A stretch of 45,107 bases of DNA from Ruminococcus sp. UBA4275 (GCA_002395085.1 DGVV01000140.1:1-45107); one strand, 5' to 3'; shown: positions 23,945 to 32,212, counted from the first letter of the stretch. Numbers and translations: made by a program. Notes: generated by a model from the letters alone, not told the origin.

Positions 23945-24575
23945 TTTCAAGAAGGAATACAAGGAATTCTATCTGCCGCCCCGCAAGACCGGTTTGCTGG
24001 ATGTGCCGCAGATGAACTTCATCGCGGTGCGGGGTGCGGGCGACCCGAATGTGGCAGAGAGTGCCTATCGCCGTGCGCTGCAAGTGATGTACAGTGTGGT
24101 GTATACCATTAAAATGAGCAAACTGACGGATCATCGCATGGATGGCTATTTCGATTATGTTGTGCCGCCGCTGGAAAGCTTCTGGAAGTATGAAGGCGGC
24201 AGTGAATTCGATCCGCTGCATAAAGATGCCCTGCAATGGATTGCAGTCATCCGGCTTCCGGATTTTGTGACGGAGGAAGAATTTGCATGGGCGGTAGATG
24301 CGACGACCCGCCGGAAACAGATTGACTGCACCGGCGCGGAATTCCTGACGCTGACGGAAGGTCTCTGCGTGCAGTGTATGCATATCGGCAGCTACGATGA
24401 TGAACCGGAAACGGTCAGAAGAATGCAGGCGTTTTTGAGTGAAAACGGTCTTGTGCCTGATTTTTCGGAGACGCGGCTGCATCACGAAATTTATCTGAGC
24501 GATCCGCGGAAAACGATGCCGGAGAAACTCAAAACGGTTCTTCGCCTGCCTGTACGGCGGATGGATGATGTCTGA
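23934..24575 (+). CDS. GyrI-like small-molecule-binding domain protein
   Basis: A 213-residue protein made mainly of a GyrI-like (SOUL/AraC-effector type) fold. Hallmarks of this stand-alone family are the start MAFDFKKEYKEFYLPPRK, then PQMNFIAVRGAGDPN, YRRALQVMYSVVYTIKMS, and late segments VQCMHIGSYDDEPETVRRM and HHEIYLSDPRKTMPEKLKTVLR. Such domains bind hydrophobic or cationic ligands. The role of this family is uncertain and some members may be hydrolases. It overlaps the papain-like gene by 11 bp; GGAGGGAAAAGCT serves the start at 23934. Confidence 0.85.
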   Translation: MAFDFKKEYKEFYLPPRKTGLLDVPQMNFIAVRGAGDPNVAESAYRRALQVMYSVVYTIKMSKLTDHRMDGYFDYVVPPLESFWKYEGGSEFDPLHKDALQWIAVIRLPDFVTEEEFAWAVDATTRRKQIDCTGAEFLTLTEGLCVQCMHIGSYDDEPETVRRMQAFLSENGLVPDFSETRLHHEIYLSDPRKTMPEKLKTVLRLPVRRMDDV

Positions 24576-24623
24576 AAAAACAAAGGTTTCTGAGAAAATA
24601 ACGAACAGAAAGGGGTGATGCGC

Positions 24624-26012
24624 ATGGCGCGGATCCTGAGACCGGAGGGGCTCTCCGGAGAGGCGATTACAGAGATTACCTGCGAACTGATGCTTCGCAT
24701 CGGAAGGGCAACAGCACAGGCACTTGGAAAGGGCTGTGCGCACGCACCTGTCATCTATATTTCTCATGACCCGCGCCGTGCGGCAGATGCACTCGAAGCC
24801 GCACTGTGTGCGGGCATTTGTGCGGGCGGCGGTATTGCGCACTGTCTGGGCGTTCTCCCGACGGCAGGTATGGCGCTGCTGCTTTCCGCAGAGGACGGCG
24901 ATGCCGGTATTTCATTAGCGGGCGGTGATAAGCCTTTTGAGCAGATCTGTGTGCGGTTCTTTGCGAAAACAGGCTTTCCGATGCCGGCAGAACAGCTTGA
25001 TTCCATCTCGGCGCTGCTGCCGGCTAGTGCAGCCCTGCCGCTGAAATCACAGAATGACTGCGGCATCATTGCAAGGCAGGCAGATGCGGTGAATCGCTAT
25101 CTGCGCCTGCTGAATACGCGCCTCAGCACCCCGATGGATCTGCGCGGGAAAAAGCCTGTCCGCATTGCACTGGACTGCGCAAACGGTGCGGTCAGTGCCG
25201 TCGCAGAACCGCTTCTGCGGCAGCTTGGTGCAGAGGTTCTGATGCTGCACTATACCCCCGACGGTCTCAATATCAATCATGGATGCGGTGTCAAATCGAC
25301 GGATCAGATCATCTCGTTTGTGCGCGATTACGGCTGCGATGCCGGCTTTGCCTTCGACGGCGACGGGATGCGCTGTCTTGCTGCGGATGAATCCGGTGAA
25401 CTGCTGGACGGTGACCGTCTGCTTGCGATTCTTTGTCAGGAACGGCTGGATCAGCAGGCGAATCTGCCTGAACTCCTGCCGCGCGATATGCAGCGGGGCG
25501 TTGCCGCAACCTTTGTCACGAATCTCGGATTTCTGCGTTTTGCGAAGGCACGGGGCATTCCGGTGCAGACAACGCAGCCTGCCCCGCAGTTTGTGCTGGA
25601 GAAGATGCATGATCTCGGTCTGCCGCTGGGCGGAGACGGTTCGGGCTGTCTCTATTTCGCGGATTCACCTGCCCCTGATGCGCTTATGACAGTTGCGCGT
25701 GTCATTCAGGTGATGCAGCGCACGGGCAAAAAGCTCAGTGAGCTTGCCGCCGTCATGGAGCATGACCCGCAGGTTGCACTCTCTGTGCGCATTCCGCATT
25801 ATTGGCGTGAAATCTGGAAAAACGATCCCGATATTGCGCGCTTCATCGCTGCTTGTGAGCAGGAACTCGGCACGGATGGCCGCATTCTCGTGCGCGAACG
25901 CAAAGAGGATGCCGCAATCCGCGTGATGGTGGAGGGGCGCGATTTCCGGCGCATCAATAACTATGCTTTCGCGATTGCGGAGGTCATTCAGTCGCGGACA
26001 AAGAAACAATGA
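24624..26012 (+). CDS. GlmM-like phosphohexomutase homologue, probably inactive
   Basis: A 462-residue, full-length four-domain protein of the phosphoglucosamine mutase superfamily. Scaffold blocks are well kept (DPRRAADALEAALCAGIC, GVKSTDQIISFVRDYGCDAG, RVMVEGRD). Every active-site loop is altered. Where GlmM has the phosphoserine ASHNP loop, residues 85-96 read LLLSAEDGDAGI. The metal loop DGDADR is DGDGMR (residues 245-250, third aspartate lost). The sugar loop GGEQSGH is GGDGSGC (336-342). The phosphate loop RPSGTEP is RERKEDA (424-430). FGTDGxRG near the N-terminus is LRPEGLSG. It is probably a binding or regulatory protein, not a mutase. The start at 24624 suits AAAGGGG; GTG 24615 and ATG 24618 are alternatives. 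Confidence 0.85.
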   Translation: MARILRPEGLSGEAITEITCELMLRIGRATAQALGKGCAHAPVIYISHDPRRAADALEAALCAGICAGGGIAHCLGVLPTAGMALLLSAEDGDAGISLAGGDKPFEQICVRFFAKTGFPMPAEQLDSISALLPASAALPLKSQNDCGIIARQADAVNRYLRLLNTRLSTPMDLRGKKPVRIALDCANGAVSAVAEPLLRQLGAEVLMLHYTPDGLNINHGCGVKSTDQIISFVRDYGCDAGFAFDGDGMRCLAADESGELLDGDRLLAILCQERLDQQANLPELLPRDMQRGVAATFVTNLGFLRFAKARGIPVQTTQPAPQFVLEKMHDLGLPLGGDGSGCLYFADSPAPDALMTVARVIQVMQRTGKKLSELAAVMEHDPQVALSVRIPHYWREIWKNDPDIARFIAACEQELGTDGRILVRERKEDAAIRVMVEGRDFRRINNYAFAIAEVIQSRTKKQ

Positions 26013-26031
26013 TCTGCATTCAGGAGGACAC

Positions 26032-26790
26032 ATGGTTACGGATTCGTTCGATCAGGTCACAGAGCCGGTCATTTCCCCCGGAGATTTTCACGGTGAAAAG
26101 CATTCCCTCGTGAAAAAATGCATGATTCTGTTTTCTCATGAGCTGCAAAGTCACCTTCTTTCGCGGTTTTCGTGTACGAAGATCGCGGAGATTCAAAATA
26201 GCTGCGGCGTTTTGCCGGTGTGGTGCATGGAATATCACGGGGCGCAGATTGCGTTTTATCTTTCGCTGCCCGGTTCGGCTGCGGCTTCCGATCTGTGCTA
26301 TGAAGTCCACTGGCTGACCGGCGCGGATACGTTCTATCTGTTCGGTTCGTGCGGGAGTCTCGACGGCGCAAAGACAAAGGGCAGATTCATCATCCCGACG
26401 GAAAGCTACCGCGGCGACGGCGCATCCTATTATTATGCACCGCCCGCAGATTACATTGCCGTCCGCACAAGCGATACCCTTGCGGCACGGTTTGCAGAAC
26501 GCGGTATCCCCTATGTACAAGGACGCGTCTGGACAACCGCCTCGATGTTCCGCGAGACACGCGGACTCACAGCCAAACGGCGCGAGGAAGGCTGCATCGC
26601 CGTGGAAATGGAGCTTGCAGGCGTGCAGGCAGTGTGTGATTTTTACGGGCTGACGCTGTATTGCTTTCTCGAAGCGGGTGATATTCTCGCAGAGGGCAGC
26701 TATCAGCCGGAGGGTCTGGATGCCGCAAATCACGGCATTGTCAAGCTCCTCACGGCGATGATGCTTGCCTCGGAATATGATAATGATTGA
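26032..26790 (+). CDS. Nucleoside phosphorylase, uridine/purine phosphorylase family
   Basis: A 252-residue protein of the PNP/UDP family, which splits nucleosides with phosphate to free base and ribose 1-phosphate. Core motifs are FGSCGSLDGAKTKGRFIIPTESYRGDG (phosphate and base loop) and the ribose-binding CIAVEMELAGVQAV. The N-terminal phosphate-loop glycines are less clear, so substrate and even activity are open. Uridine or a related nucleoside is plausible because a cytidine deaminase gene follows. The start at 26032 follows AGGAGGACAC. Neighbours on both sides are close, which suggests an operon with the preceding mutase-like gene. Confidence 0.82.
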   Translation: MVTDSFDQVTEPVISPGDFHGEKHSLVKKCMILFSHELQSHLLSRFSCTKIAEIQNSCGVLPVWCMEYHGAQIAFYLSLPGSAAASDLCYEVHWLTGADTFYLFGSCGSLDGAKTKGRFIIPTESYRGDGASYYYAPPADYIAVRTSDTLAARFAERGIPYVQGRVWTTASMFRETRGLTAKRREEGCIAVEMELAGVQAVCDFYGLTLYCFLEAGDILAEGSYQPEGLDAANHGIVKLLTAMMLASEYDND

Positions 26791-26800
26791 GGTACATCAC

Positions 26801-27196
26801 ATGGAAGACATCTGGCAGACACTTTATGACGCGGCGAAAGCTGTGCTGAATGCGCGCCGCATTTCGGATTATGTGACTGCCGGCGAGGTCGCGGCGGCGA
26901 TCCGCTCGAAATCCGGCAGAATTTATACAGGCGTGTGCGTGGATACCTGCTCCACGCTCGGCATCTGCGCGGAACGCAGCGCGATTTTTGCGATGCTGAC
27001 CGCCGGCGAACAGGAGATTGACAAGGTGCTTGCCATTCTCCCGGACGGCAGCAGCGGTGCGCCCTGCGGCGCGTGCCGGGAACTGATGGTGCAGCTCATG
27101 CCGCAGACTTATCATGATATTGAGATCATGATGGATATGGAGACACGGCGCACGGTGCGTCTCGGCGATATTACGCCGGACTGGTGGATTCCGTAA
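26801..27196 (+). CDS. Cytidine deaminase family protein
   Basis: A 131-residue zinc-dependent deaminase. Zinc and proton-shuttle residues are C56 and E58 (CAE) and C89 and C92 (PCGAC). SGRIYTGVCVDT is the usual strand before the first motif. Its C-terminus (GDITPDWW) resembles the short cytidine/blasticidin-S deaminase group, so the physiological substrate may not be cytidine. I chose the ATG at 26801, served by GAGGT, over upstream in-frame starts that overlap the phosphorylase gene. Together the two genes suggest pyrimidine nucleoside salvage. Confidence 0.9.
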   Translation: MEDIWQTLYDAAKAVLNARRISDYVTAGEVAAAIRSKSGRIYTGVCVDTCSTLGICAERSAIFAMLTAGEQEIDKVLAILPDGSSGAPCGACRELMVQLMPQTYHDIEIMMDMETRRTVRLGDITPDWWIP

Positions 27197-27209
27197 TCGG
27201 GAGTGTAAT

Positions 27210-27911
27210 ATGGCAAAGAAGTGGAATGCAGAGGATACAGCGCTGATTCAAAAAGAAATCAGAAATCCGACCATGAGCAATCAGCAGCTTGCCGTGAAGC
27301 TTGGCAGAAGCTTGCAAAGCATTGCTGCGAAAAAACGCAGTGTGACGGAGCAGCTTGCCGCTGCGGAAAAAAAGGCAGCCGGTGTCCAAAACAGCACAGC
27401 GCCGAACCAAAAGCTGAAATCAGATAATACGCCATGGACTGCGGAAGAAGACAAAAAGCTCATGGAAACACCGTATAAAAGCGAGGATGTGCTGGCACAG
27501 CTGCTTCATCGCACAAAAAAAGCAGTCCATATCCGGCGCGAAGAACTGCAAAAGAAACGCCTTGCGGGAAAAGCACCAAAGACTGTGGGGACTCCGGTGT
27601 CTGAAACGGGCAGGGTTCCTTTAGAGCAGTGTACGAAGGTGCTGACATTTACCGATAAACCTGCATCCGAACAGGATGCAGAGCCCGAAAGCCCGGCGGT
27701 CACAGAGGAAGAATCGTCAGAACTTTTGGAAGCGGAGATGCCATCCGAAGCGGATGCGGCTGTAATTGTTACGGAAAGAAGTTTAGCAGAACATAAATTC
27801 CAGCTTTTGAAATCCATGCTTGATTTGCTGAAAGCGAATTCGGAAGCAATGGCTATTAAGGCTGTCCACGACTATACAGAGGTTGTTTCTTACATTCTGG
27901 AGGGGCAGTGA
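27210..27911 (+). CDS. Protein with two Myb/SANT-like repeats
   Basis: A 233-residue protein with two N-terminal Myb/SANT-like helical repeats. Repeat 1 (about residues 4-45) begins KWNAEDTALIQKEI and repeat 2 (about 74-118) begins PWTAEEDKKLMETP. Each has the third-helix pattern of these DNA-binding folds (LGRSLQSIAAKKRS and LHRTKKAVHIRREEL). A long acidic, Glu/Ser/Pro-rich linker follows, then a C-terminal helix (about 185-232). It is probably a DNA-binding regulator with a dimer- or partner-binding tail. Composition is more lysine-rich and less GC-rich than its neighbours. GGGAG precedes the start. Confidence 0.65.
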   Translation: MAKKWNAEDTALIQKEIRNPTMSNQQLAVKLGRSLQSIAAKKRSVTEQLAAAEKKAAGVQNSTAPNQKLKSDNTPWTAEEDKKLMETPYKSEDVLAQLLHRTKKAVHIRREELQKKRLAGKAPKTVGTPVSETGRVPLEQCTKVLTFTDKPASEQDAEPESPAVTEEESSELLEAEMPSEADAAVIVTERSLAEHKFQLLKSMLDLLKANSEAMAIKAVHDYTEVVSYILEGQ

Positions 27912-28331
27912 ATGTCACAGACGAATGACAGCAAAATCAGCGTGTTCTGGCTGCTGTTCCTTTCGATGGCTGTTCTGCCTGCGGCGCTGCTGAGTGGTTG
28001 GTTCGGATGGCTTCACAGCAATCCGGGGGTCATTGACACCGCTTTCTGTGATGTGGACGGCAACGGCAGCAGAGAGCTGGTCTTTCTGCACTACGGCCCG
28101 ACCTTCGGGGTGTTTACCGTCGGGCTGACCGCCCTGCAGAGCAGCGGAAGCTGCTACGATGATGTGTTCTATATGGAATCGTGGGGCGATTTGGTCGGGC
28201 TGACACGGCATGACGGTTCGCTCTGCCTCTTTACGCAGAAAGGCAGCGAAAAGCGTTATTTCGCAATCGGCGCTGCGGACGGGCATCTGACGGTGGAAAA
28301 TCATGCCGCGATGACGAGGGATTCATCATGA
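27912..28331 (+). CDS. Signal-anchored protein with DVDGNG-type motif
   Basis: A 139-residue protein with one N-terminal hydrophobic helix (about residues 10-32). Its extracytoplasmic domain contains FCDVDGNGSRELVFLHYGPTFGVFTVGLTAL, of the kind seen in FG-GAP/VCBS-like blades that bind calcium in integrin-type repeats. Only one such unit is seen, so it is probably a small anchored sensor or hypothetical protein. Its ATG directly follows the stop of the SANT-repeat gene, and GGAGGGG inside that gene is the ribosome site, so the two are translationally coupled. Confidence 0.68.
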   Translation: MSQTNDSKISVFWLLFLSMAVLPAALLSGWFGWLHSNPGVIDTAFCDVDGNGSRELVFLHYGPTFGVFTVGLTALQSSGSCYDDVFYMESWGDLVGLTRHDGSLCLFTQKGSEKRYFAIGAADGHLTVENHAAMTRDSS

Positions 28332-28373
28332 TGTTCCGGAGTTTATTCAATTATGATATGAAGGATAACCAAT

Positions 28374-29240
28374 ATGAGAATTGCTGAAAACTGGGCGGAT
28401 TACCGCCTGATCGACACGACCTGCGGCGAACGTCTGGAGCGCTGGGGGAATATCACGCTGATCCGTCCCGATCCGCAGGTGATCTGGCAGACAAAGCCTG
28501 CCTCGGATCTCTGGCAGCACGCAGACGGTCACTATCACCGCTCGAAATCCGGCGGCGGACAGTGGTCTTACCGCAAAAAGCCGCCTGAGAGCTGGCAGAT
28601 CTGCTACCGCGATCTCACATTTACCGTGCGCCCGACCGGATTCAAGCATACCGGACTGTTTCCGGAGCAGGCGGTCAACTGGGACTGGATGACGGAGCAG
28701 ATTCAGAATGCCGGACGCCCGATCCGGGTGCTGAACCTCTTTGCCTATACCGGCGGCGCAACGCTTGCCTGTGCGGCGGCGGGTGCAGAGGTCTGTCATG
28801 TGGATGCGGCAAAGGGTATGGTGCAGTGGGCGCGTGAGAATGCGGCGGCATCCGGACTGACGGAGAAGCCGATCCGCTGGATTGTGGATGACTGCGAGAA
28901 ATTCATCCGCAGGGAGGCGCGGCGCGGCAAGCATTACGATGCAATCATCATGGATCCGCCGAGCTACGGACGCGGGCCGGGCGGCGAGATCTGGAAGCTC
29001 GAAAACAGCATCTACGGACTGGTGGAAGCCTGTCTGGATGTTCTGTCAGAAAATCCGCTGTTCTTTTTGCTCAACAGCTACACGACCGGTCTCTCGCCTT
29101 CTGTTATGGGCTATCTGCTGCATTCGCTGATTGTGCCGAAATTCGGCGGGGCGGTATCTGCGGATGAGATCGGGCTGCCGGTGGAATGCGCCGGTGCAGC
29201 ACTGCCCTGCGGTGCGACTGCGATCTGGCAGAGCAAATGA
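28374..29240 (+). CDS. Class I SAM-dependent methyltransferase, RlmI-like
   Basis: A 288-residue Rossmann-fold methyltransferase. Motif I is VLNLFAYTGGATLACAAAGAEVCHVDAA. The catalytic segment is IIMDPPSYGRGPGGEIWKLE, as in the RlmI/RlmL-like rRNA methyltransferase group (DPP-S-[FY]). The N-terminal part (about 1-90) contains QTKPASDLWQHAD and carries no PUA domain. RNA base methylation is likely, but the target is not known. A GAAGGATAACC ribosome site serves the ATG. It overlaps the next gene by ATGA, and the two overlap further downstream. Confidence 0.85.
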   Translation: MRIAENWADYRLIDTTCGERLERWGNITLIRPDPQVIWQTKPASDLWQHADGHYHRSKSGGGQWSYRKKPPESWQICYRDLTFTVRPTGFKHTGLFPEQAVNWDWMTEQIQNAGRPIRVLNLFAYTGGATLACAAAGAEVCHVDAAKGMVQWARENAAASGLTEKPIRWIVDDCEKFIRREARRGKHYDAIIMDPPSYGRGPGGEIWKLENSIYGLVEACLDVLSENPLFFLLNSYTTGLSPSVMGYLLHSLIVPKFGGAVSADEIGLPVECAGAALPCGATAIWQSK

Positions 29241-29731
29241 CGCGGGAAGAATTGCTGCATCTGGTGAACCGTTCGCTGTTTGCGGCGATTGGCTATACGG
29301 ATGCACAGGGCAGACAGAATATCCGCAGAGTGTACTGCGTCTGGCACAAGGGGCTTGGGCGGCATCTCATCTCGACCAATTTTGGCTCTTGTCATGTGCA
29401 GAGCCTGATCCGGCAGGGCAATGCCTGTCTCTATTTCTCAGATGATGCGGCGTTTGAAGGGCTATGTCTGTACGGCAGATTTGAGATCCGCACGGAGAGA
29501 TTCTATCGGGAACTGCTCTGGAATGCCGGCGATGAGAAATACTATCCGCAGGGGATGAATGATCCGGATTACTGTGTGCTGGAATTCCTTGCGGACAGCG
29601 GCAGATATTACCGCTTTGACGGGAAGGGCGATCTGACAGACGAGATGCTGAATGCGGATGCAGACAGCAGATATGAAAACGGGTATGCGTCTCTTGCAGA
29701 CGCGGAAGGAGACAGCGATGCAGTTCCGTAA
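29237..29731 (+). CDS. Pyridoxamine 5'-phosphate oxidase-like flavin barrel protein
   Basis: A 164-residue protein with the split-barrel pattern of FMN-binding PNPOx-like proteins: WHKGLGRHLISTNFGSCHVQSLIRQGNACLYF, then a second sheet (LCLYGRFEIRTERFYRELLW) and a C-terminal arm (YCVLEFLADSGRYYRFDGKGDL). Family members act as flavin reductases, haem-binding or F420-type enzymes, so activity is open. I chose ATG 29237, which overlaps the methyltransferase stop by ATGA. It is coupled to the CatA-like gene, which starts 14 bp before its stop. Confidence 0.75.
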   Translation: MTREELLHLVNRSLFAAIGYTDAQGRQNIRRVYCVWHKGLGRHLISTNFGSCHVQSLIRQGNACLYFSDDAAFEGLCLYGRFEIRTERFYRELLWNAGDEKYYPQGMNDPDYCVLEFLADSGRYYRFDGKGDLTDEMLNADADSRYENGYASLADAEGDSDAVP

Positions 29732-30374
29732 AGTTGACATGGAAACCTACTACCGGCGCGGCGTGTTCCGGCATTTCTCAGAGGACTGCAAATGCTCCGT
29801 GTCCATCACAAACCGCATAGATGTCACGGAACTGCGGGCGTTCTCAAAGCGCACAGGTACGCGGTTTTACATCAATTTTCTGTATTGCCTGAGCCATGCG
29901 CTCAATGCGCGTGAGGATTACCGCCTTGCGTGGGACTGGCAGACCGAAACGCTGCTGTGCTGGGACAGGATTCATCCGACGCAGTATATTTTCCACGAAG
30001 ATACGGAGACATTCACAGTCGCATACACGGAATATGACCCCGATTACCGCGTATTCTATGCAAGGGCGGAGGCAGACTGCGAAGCCGCACGGCAGACCCG
30101 CGATTACGGGCTGGACAGCGCGGCGCATCCGAACTGGTTTGATGCATCCTGTGTGCCGTGGCTTTCCTATGATGCGCTGCACGTTGAACTGCCCGACGGC
30201 TATCTGTATTTCAGCCCCATCGTCAACTGGGGCGCTTACCGCGAGGAGAACGGCAGATTCCGGATGCCGGTGACGGTGCGGCTGAATCATGCTGCGGCGG
30301 ACGGCTATCAGATTGCGCGGGTGTTTCAGCTGCTGGAACAGGCAATCTGTGAACTGACGGAATCGGTTTGCTGA
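29718..30374 (+). CDS. CatA-like acyltransferase
   Basis: A 218-residue chloramphenicol acetyltransferase-type (CoA-dependent trimeric) enzyme. The catalytic motif is NHAAADGYQ near residue 194. The active histidine and the structural aspartate-glycine of CAT HHxxxDG are present, but the first histidine is asparagine. Other CAT-like blocks are FSKRTGTRFYINFLYCLSHALNA and YFSPIVNWGAYRE. Related proteins often act on unknown acceptors and do not always give resistance. AAGGAGACAGCG precedes the ATG, which overlaps the flavin-barrel gene by 14 bp. Confidence 0.85.
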   Translation: MQFRKVDMETYYRRGVFRHFSEDCKCSVSITNRIDVTELRAFSKRTGTRFYINFLYCLSHALNAREDYRLAWDWQTETLLCWDRIHPTQYIFHEDTETFTVAYTEYDPDYRVFYARAEADCEAARQTRDYGLDSAAHPNWFDASCVPWLSYDALHVELPDGYLYFSPIVNWGAYREENGRFRMPVTVRLNHAAADGYQIARVFQLLEQAICELTESVC

Positions 30375-30412
30375 CGGCGGGCGACTGTCCCGCGGATGAT
30401 ATAGGGAGTATT

Positions 30413-31279
30413 ATGAAACCACTGATTCAGATTGACAATGTCCGGTTTTCCTATCCGAATGAGGAGAATCCGGCTGAAAATACCGAGGTGCTGAAGGGCA
30501 TCTCACTGGAATTTGAACCGGGCGAACTGGTCGCGGTGCTGGGGCATAACGGTTCCGGCAAATCGACCCTCGCCAAACTGATGAACGCTGTTCTGCTGCC
30601 GACAGAAGGCAGGGTCACGGTCTGCGGGATGGATACTGCCGACGAGGAAAAGCTGTTTGAAATCCGGCAGCACGTCGGCATGGTGTTCCAGAATCCCGAT
30701 AACCAGATTGTTGCGACGATTGTTGAGGAGGATGTGGCATTCGGGCTGGAAAACCTCGGTGTGCCAAGCGATGAAATGCGTGACCGCGTGGATCAGGCGC
30801 TGCACGCCGTGGGAATGTACGAATACCGCGAACACGCACCGCATCAGCTATCCGGCGGACAGAAACAGCGTGTGGCAATCGCGGGTATCATCGCGATGCG
30901 CCCTGACTGCATCGTTCTGGATGAACCGACTGCGATGCTGGATCCGCAGGGCAGAAAAGAGGTCATGCGGACAATCAAGCTGCTGAACCGCGATTACGGC
31001 ATCACGGTCATTCTCATCACGCATGAGATGGATGAGGCTGCACAGTGTCAGCGTGTGGTGGTCATTGACCACGGTGAGGTGCGCATGGATGCTGCGCCGG
31101 AAAAGGTGTTCTCCCATGTGCAGCTTATGCGGGAACTTGGTCTGGATGTTCCGCAGCCGACGGAACTGGTGGATCTGCTGCGGCAGGCGGGTTATGATCT
31201 TGATCCGGAGATTATGACGGTTGAGGAATGCGTGGATGCAGTTGCGGCGCTGATGACAAAGCAATCGGGGAATGTGTAA
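30413..31279 (+). CDS. ecfA1: ECF transporter ATPase EcfA1
   Basis: A 288-residue ATPase of an energy-coupling factor transporter, which powers uptake of vitamins and metal ions captured by S subunits. Motifs are Walker A GHNGSGKST (from residue 44), Q-loop VFQNPDNQIVATIVEEDVAFGLEN, signature LSGGQKQR, Walker B CIVLDEPT, and the D-loop MLDPQGR. A C-terminal extension contacts its partner. I prefer the ATG at 30413, after GGGAG, to an upstream in-frame start. It heads ecfA1-ecfA2-ecfT. No S component is adjacent, as is usual for modules shared by several S proteins. Confidence 0.95.
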   Translation: MKPLIQIDNVRFSYPNEENPAENTEVLKGISLEFEPGELVAVLGHNGSGKSTLAKLMNAVLLPTEGRVTVCGMDTADEEKLFEIRQHVGMVFQNPDNQIVATIVEEDVAFGLENLGVPSDEMRDRVDQALHAVGMYEYREHAPHQLSGGQKQRVAIAGIIAMRPDCIVLDEPTAMLDPQGRKEVMRTIKLLNRDYGITVILITHEMDEAAQCQRVVVIDHGEVRMDAAPEKVFSHVQLMRELGLDVPQPTELVDLLRQAGYDLDPEIMTVEECVDAVAALMTKQSGNV

Positions 31280-31280
31280 T

Positions 31281-31321
31281 CCGGAACAACAGCGTTCCGG
31301 TCTGATGCCGAAGCCGGCATC
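31281..31321 (+). other. Tandem hairpins between ecfA1 and ecfA2
   Basis: CCGGAAC (31281-31287) pairs with GTTCCGG (31294-31300), and GATGCCG (31304-31310) pairs with CGGCATC (31315-31321). Both are perfect 7-bp stems with short loops. They occupy almost all the space between the ecfA1 stop and the ecfA2 ribosome site, with no T run. They could shield mRNA ends after cleavage or act as weak attenuators. Confidence 0.6.
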
Positions 31322-31345
31322 TATATGAAGAAGAAGGAGAAATCA

Positions 31346-32212
31346 ATGCCGATTCTGGAAGCAAAGAATCTGACTTACACATACAGCATCGGTTCGCCGT
31401 TCGAGAAAACGGCAGTCGATCATATCAATTTGCAGATTGAACAGGGCGAATTTGTCGGAATCATCGGGCATACCGGTTCGGGCAAATCAACGCTGATGCA
31501 GATGATGAACGGTCTGCTGAAACCGACAGAGGGTACGGTTCTGCTGAACGGACAGGACATCTGGGAGAAAAAAGCCGACCGCCGTGCAGTCCGGTTTCAG
31601 GTGGGGCTGGTGTTTCAGTATCCGGAATATCAGCTTTTTGAGGAAACTGTTTACAAGGACATCGCGTTCGGGCCGAAAAATATGGGGCTGGATGAGAAGG
31701 AAATTGACCGCAGAGTGCGCGAGACGGCAGAAGCAGTCGGGCTGCGCGAGGAATTGCTGCAAAAAGCCCCCTATGCACTTTCCGGCGGTCAGAAGCGCAG
31801 AGTTGCGATTGCCGGTGTCATGGCAATGGAGCCGAAGGTGCTGATCCTCGATGAGCCGACTGCGGGTCTTGACCCGAAGGGCAGAACCAAGATTCTGACG
31901 CAGCTCCGCGAGTACCATAAGCGCACGGGCTGTACGGTCATGCTGGTTTCTCACAGCATGGAGGACGTTGCAAAATACGTCTCGAAGCTGCTGGTGCTGT
32001 CTCATGCGCAGGTTGTCTGCTATGATACGCCGGCAAATGTGTTTGCCCGCGGAAAAGAACTGGAGACCATCGGACTTGCCCTGCCGCAGATCACCCGTGT
32101 CTTTCACGGTCTGCGCGCACGCGGCATTGATATTCCGGAGGAGGTCTATACTGTGAAATTCGGTGCGGAACAGCTTCTCGCCCGTCTCGAAGGGAGGGAA
32201 CCGCAATGCTGA
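31346..32212 (+). CDS. ecfA2: ECF transporter ATPase EcfA2
   Basis: The second ATPase of the ECF module, 288 residues. Walker A is GHTGSGKST (from residue 41), the Q-loop region LVFQYPEYQLFEETVYKDIAFGPKN is typical of EcfA2, the signature is LSGGQKRR, and Walker B is LILDEPTAGLDPKGR. I prefer the ATG at 31346, after AAGGAGAAATCA, to an in-frame ATG at 31325 that lacks a ribosome site. It overlaps ecfT by 7 bp. Confidence 0.95.
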   Translation: MPILEAKNLTYTYSIGSPFEKTAVDHINLQIEQGEFVGIIGHTGSGKSTLMQMMNGLLKPTEGTVLLNGQDIWEKKADRRAVRFQVGLVFQYPEYQLFEETVYKDIAFGPKNMGLDEKEIDRRVRETAEAVGLREELLQKAPYALSGGQKRRVAIAGVMAMEPKVLILDEPTAGLDPKGRTKILTQLREYHKRTGCTVMLVSHSMEDVAKYVSKLLVLSHAQVVCYDTPANVFARGKELETIGLALPQITRVFHGLRARGIDIPEEVYTVKFGAEQLLARLEGREPQC

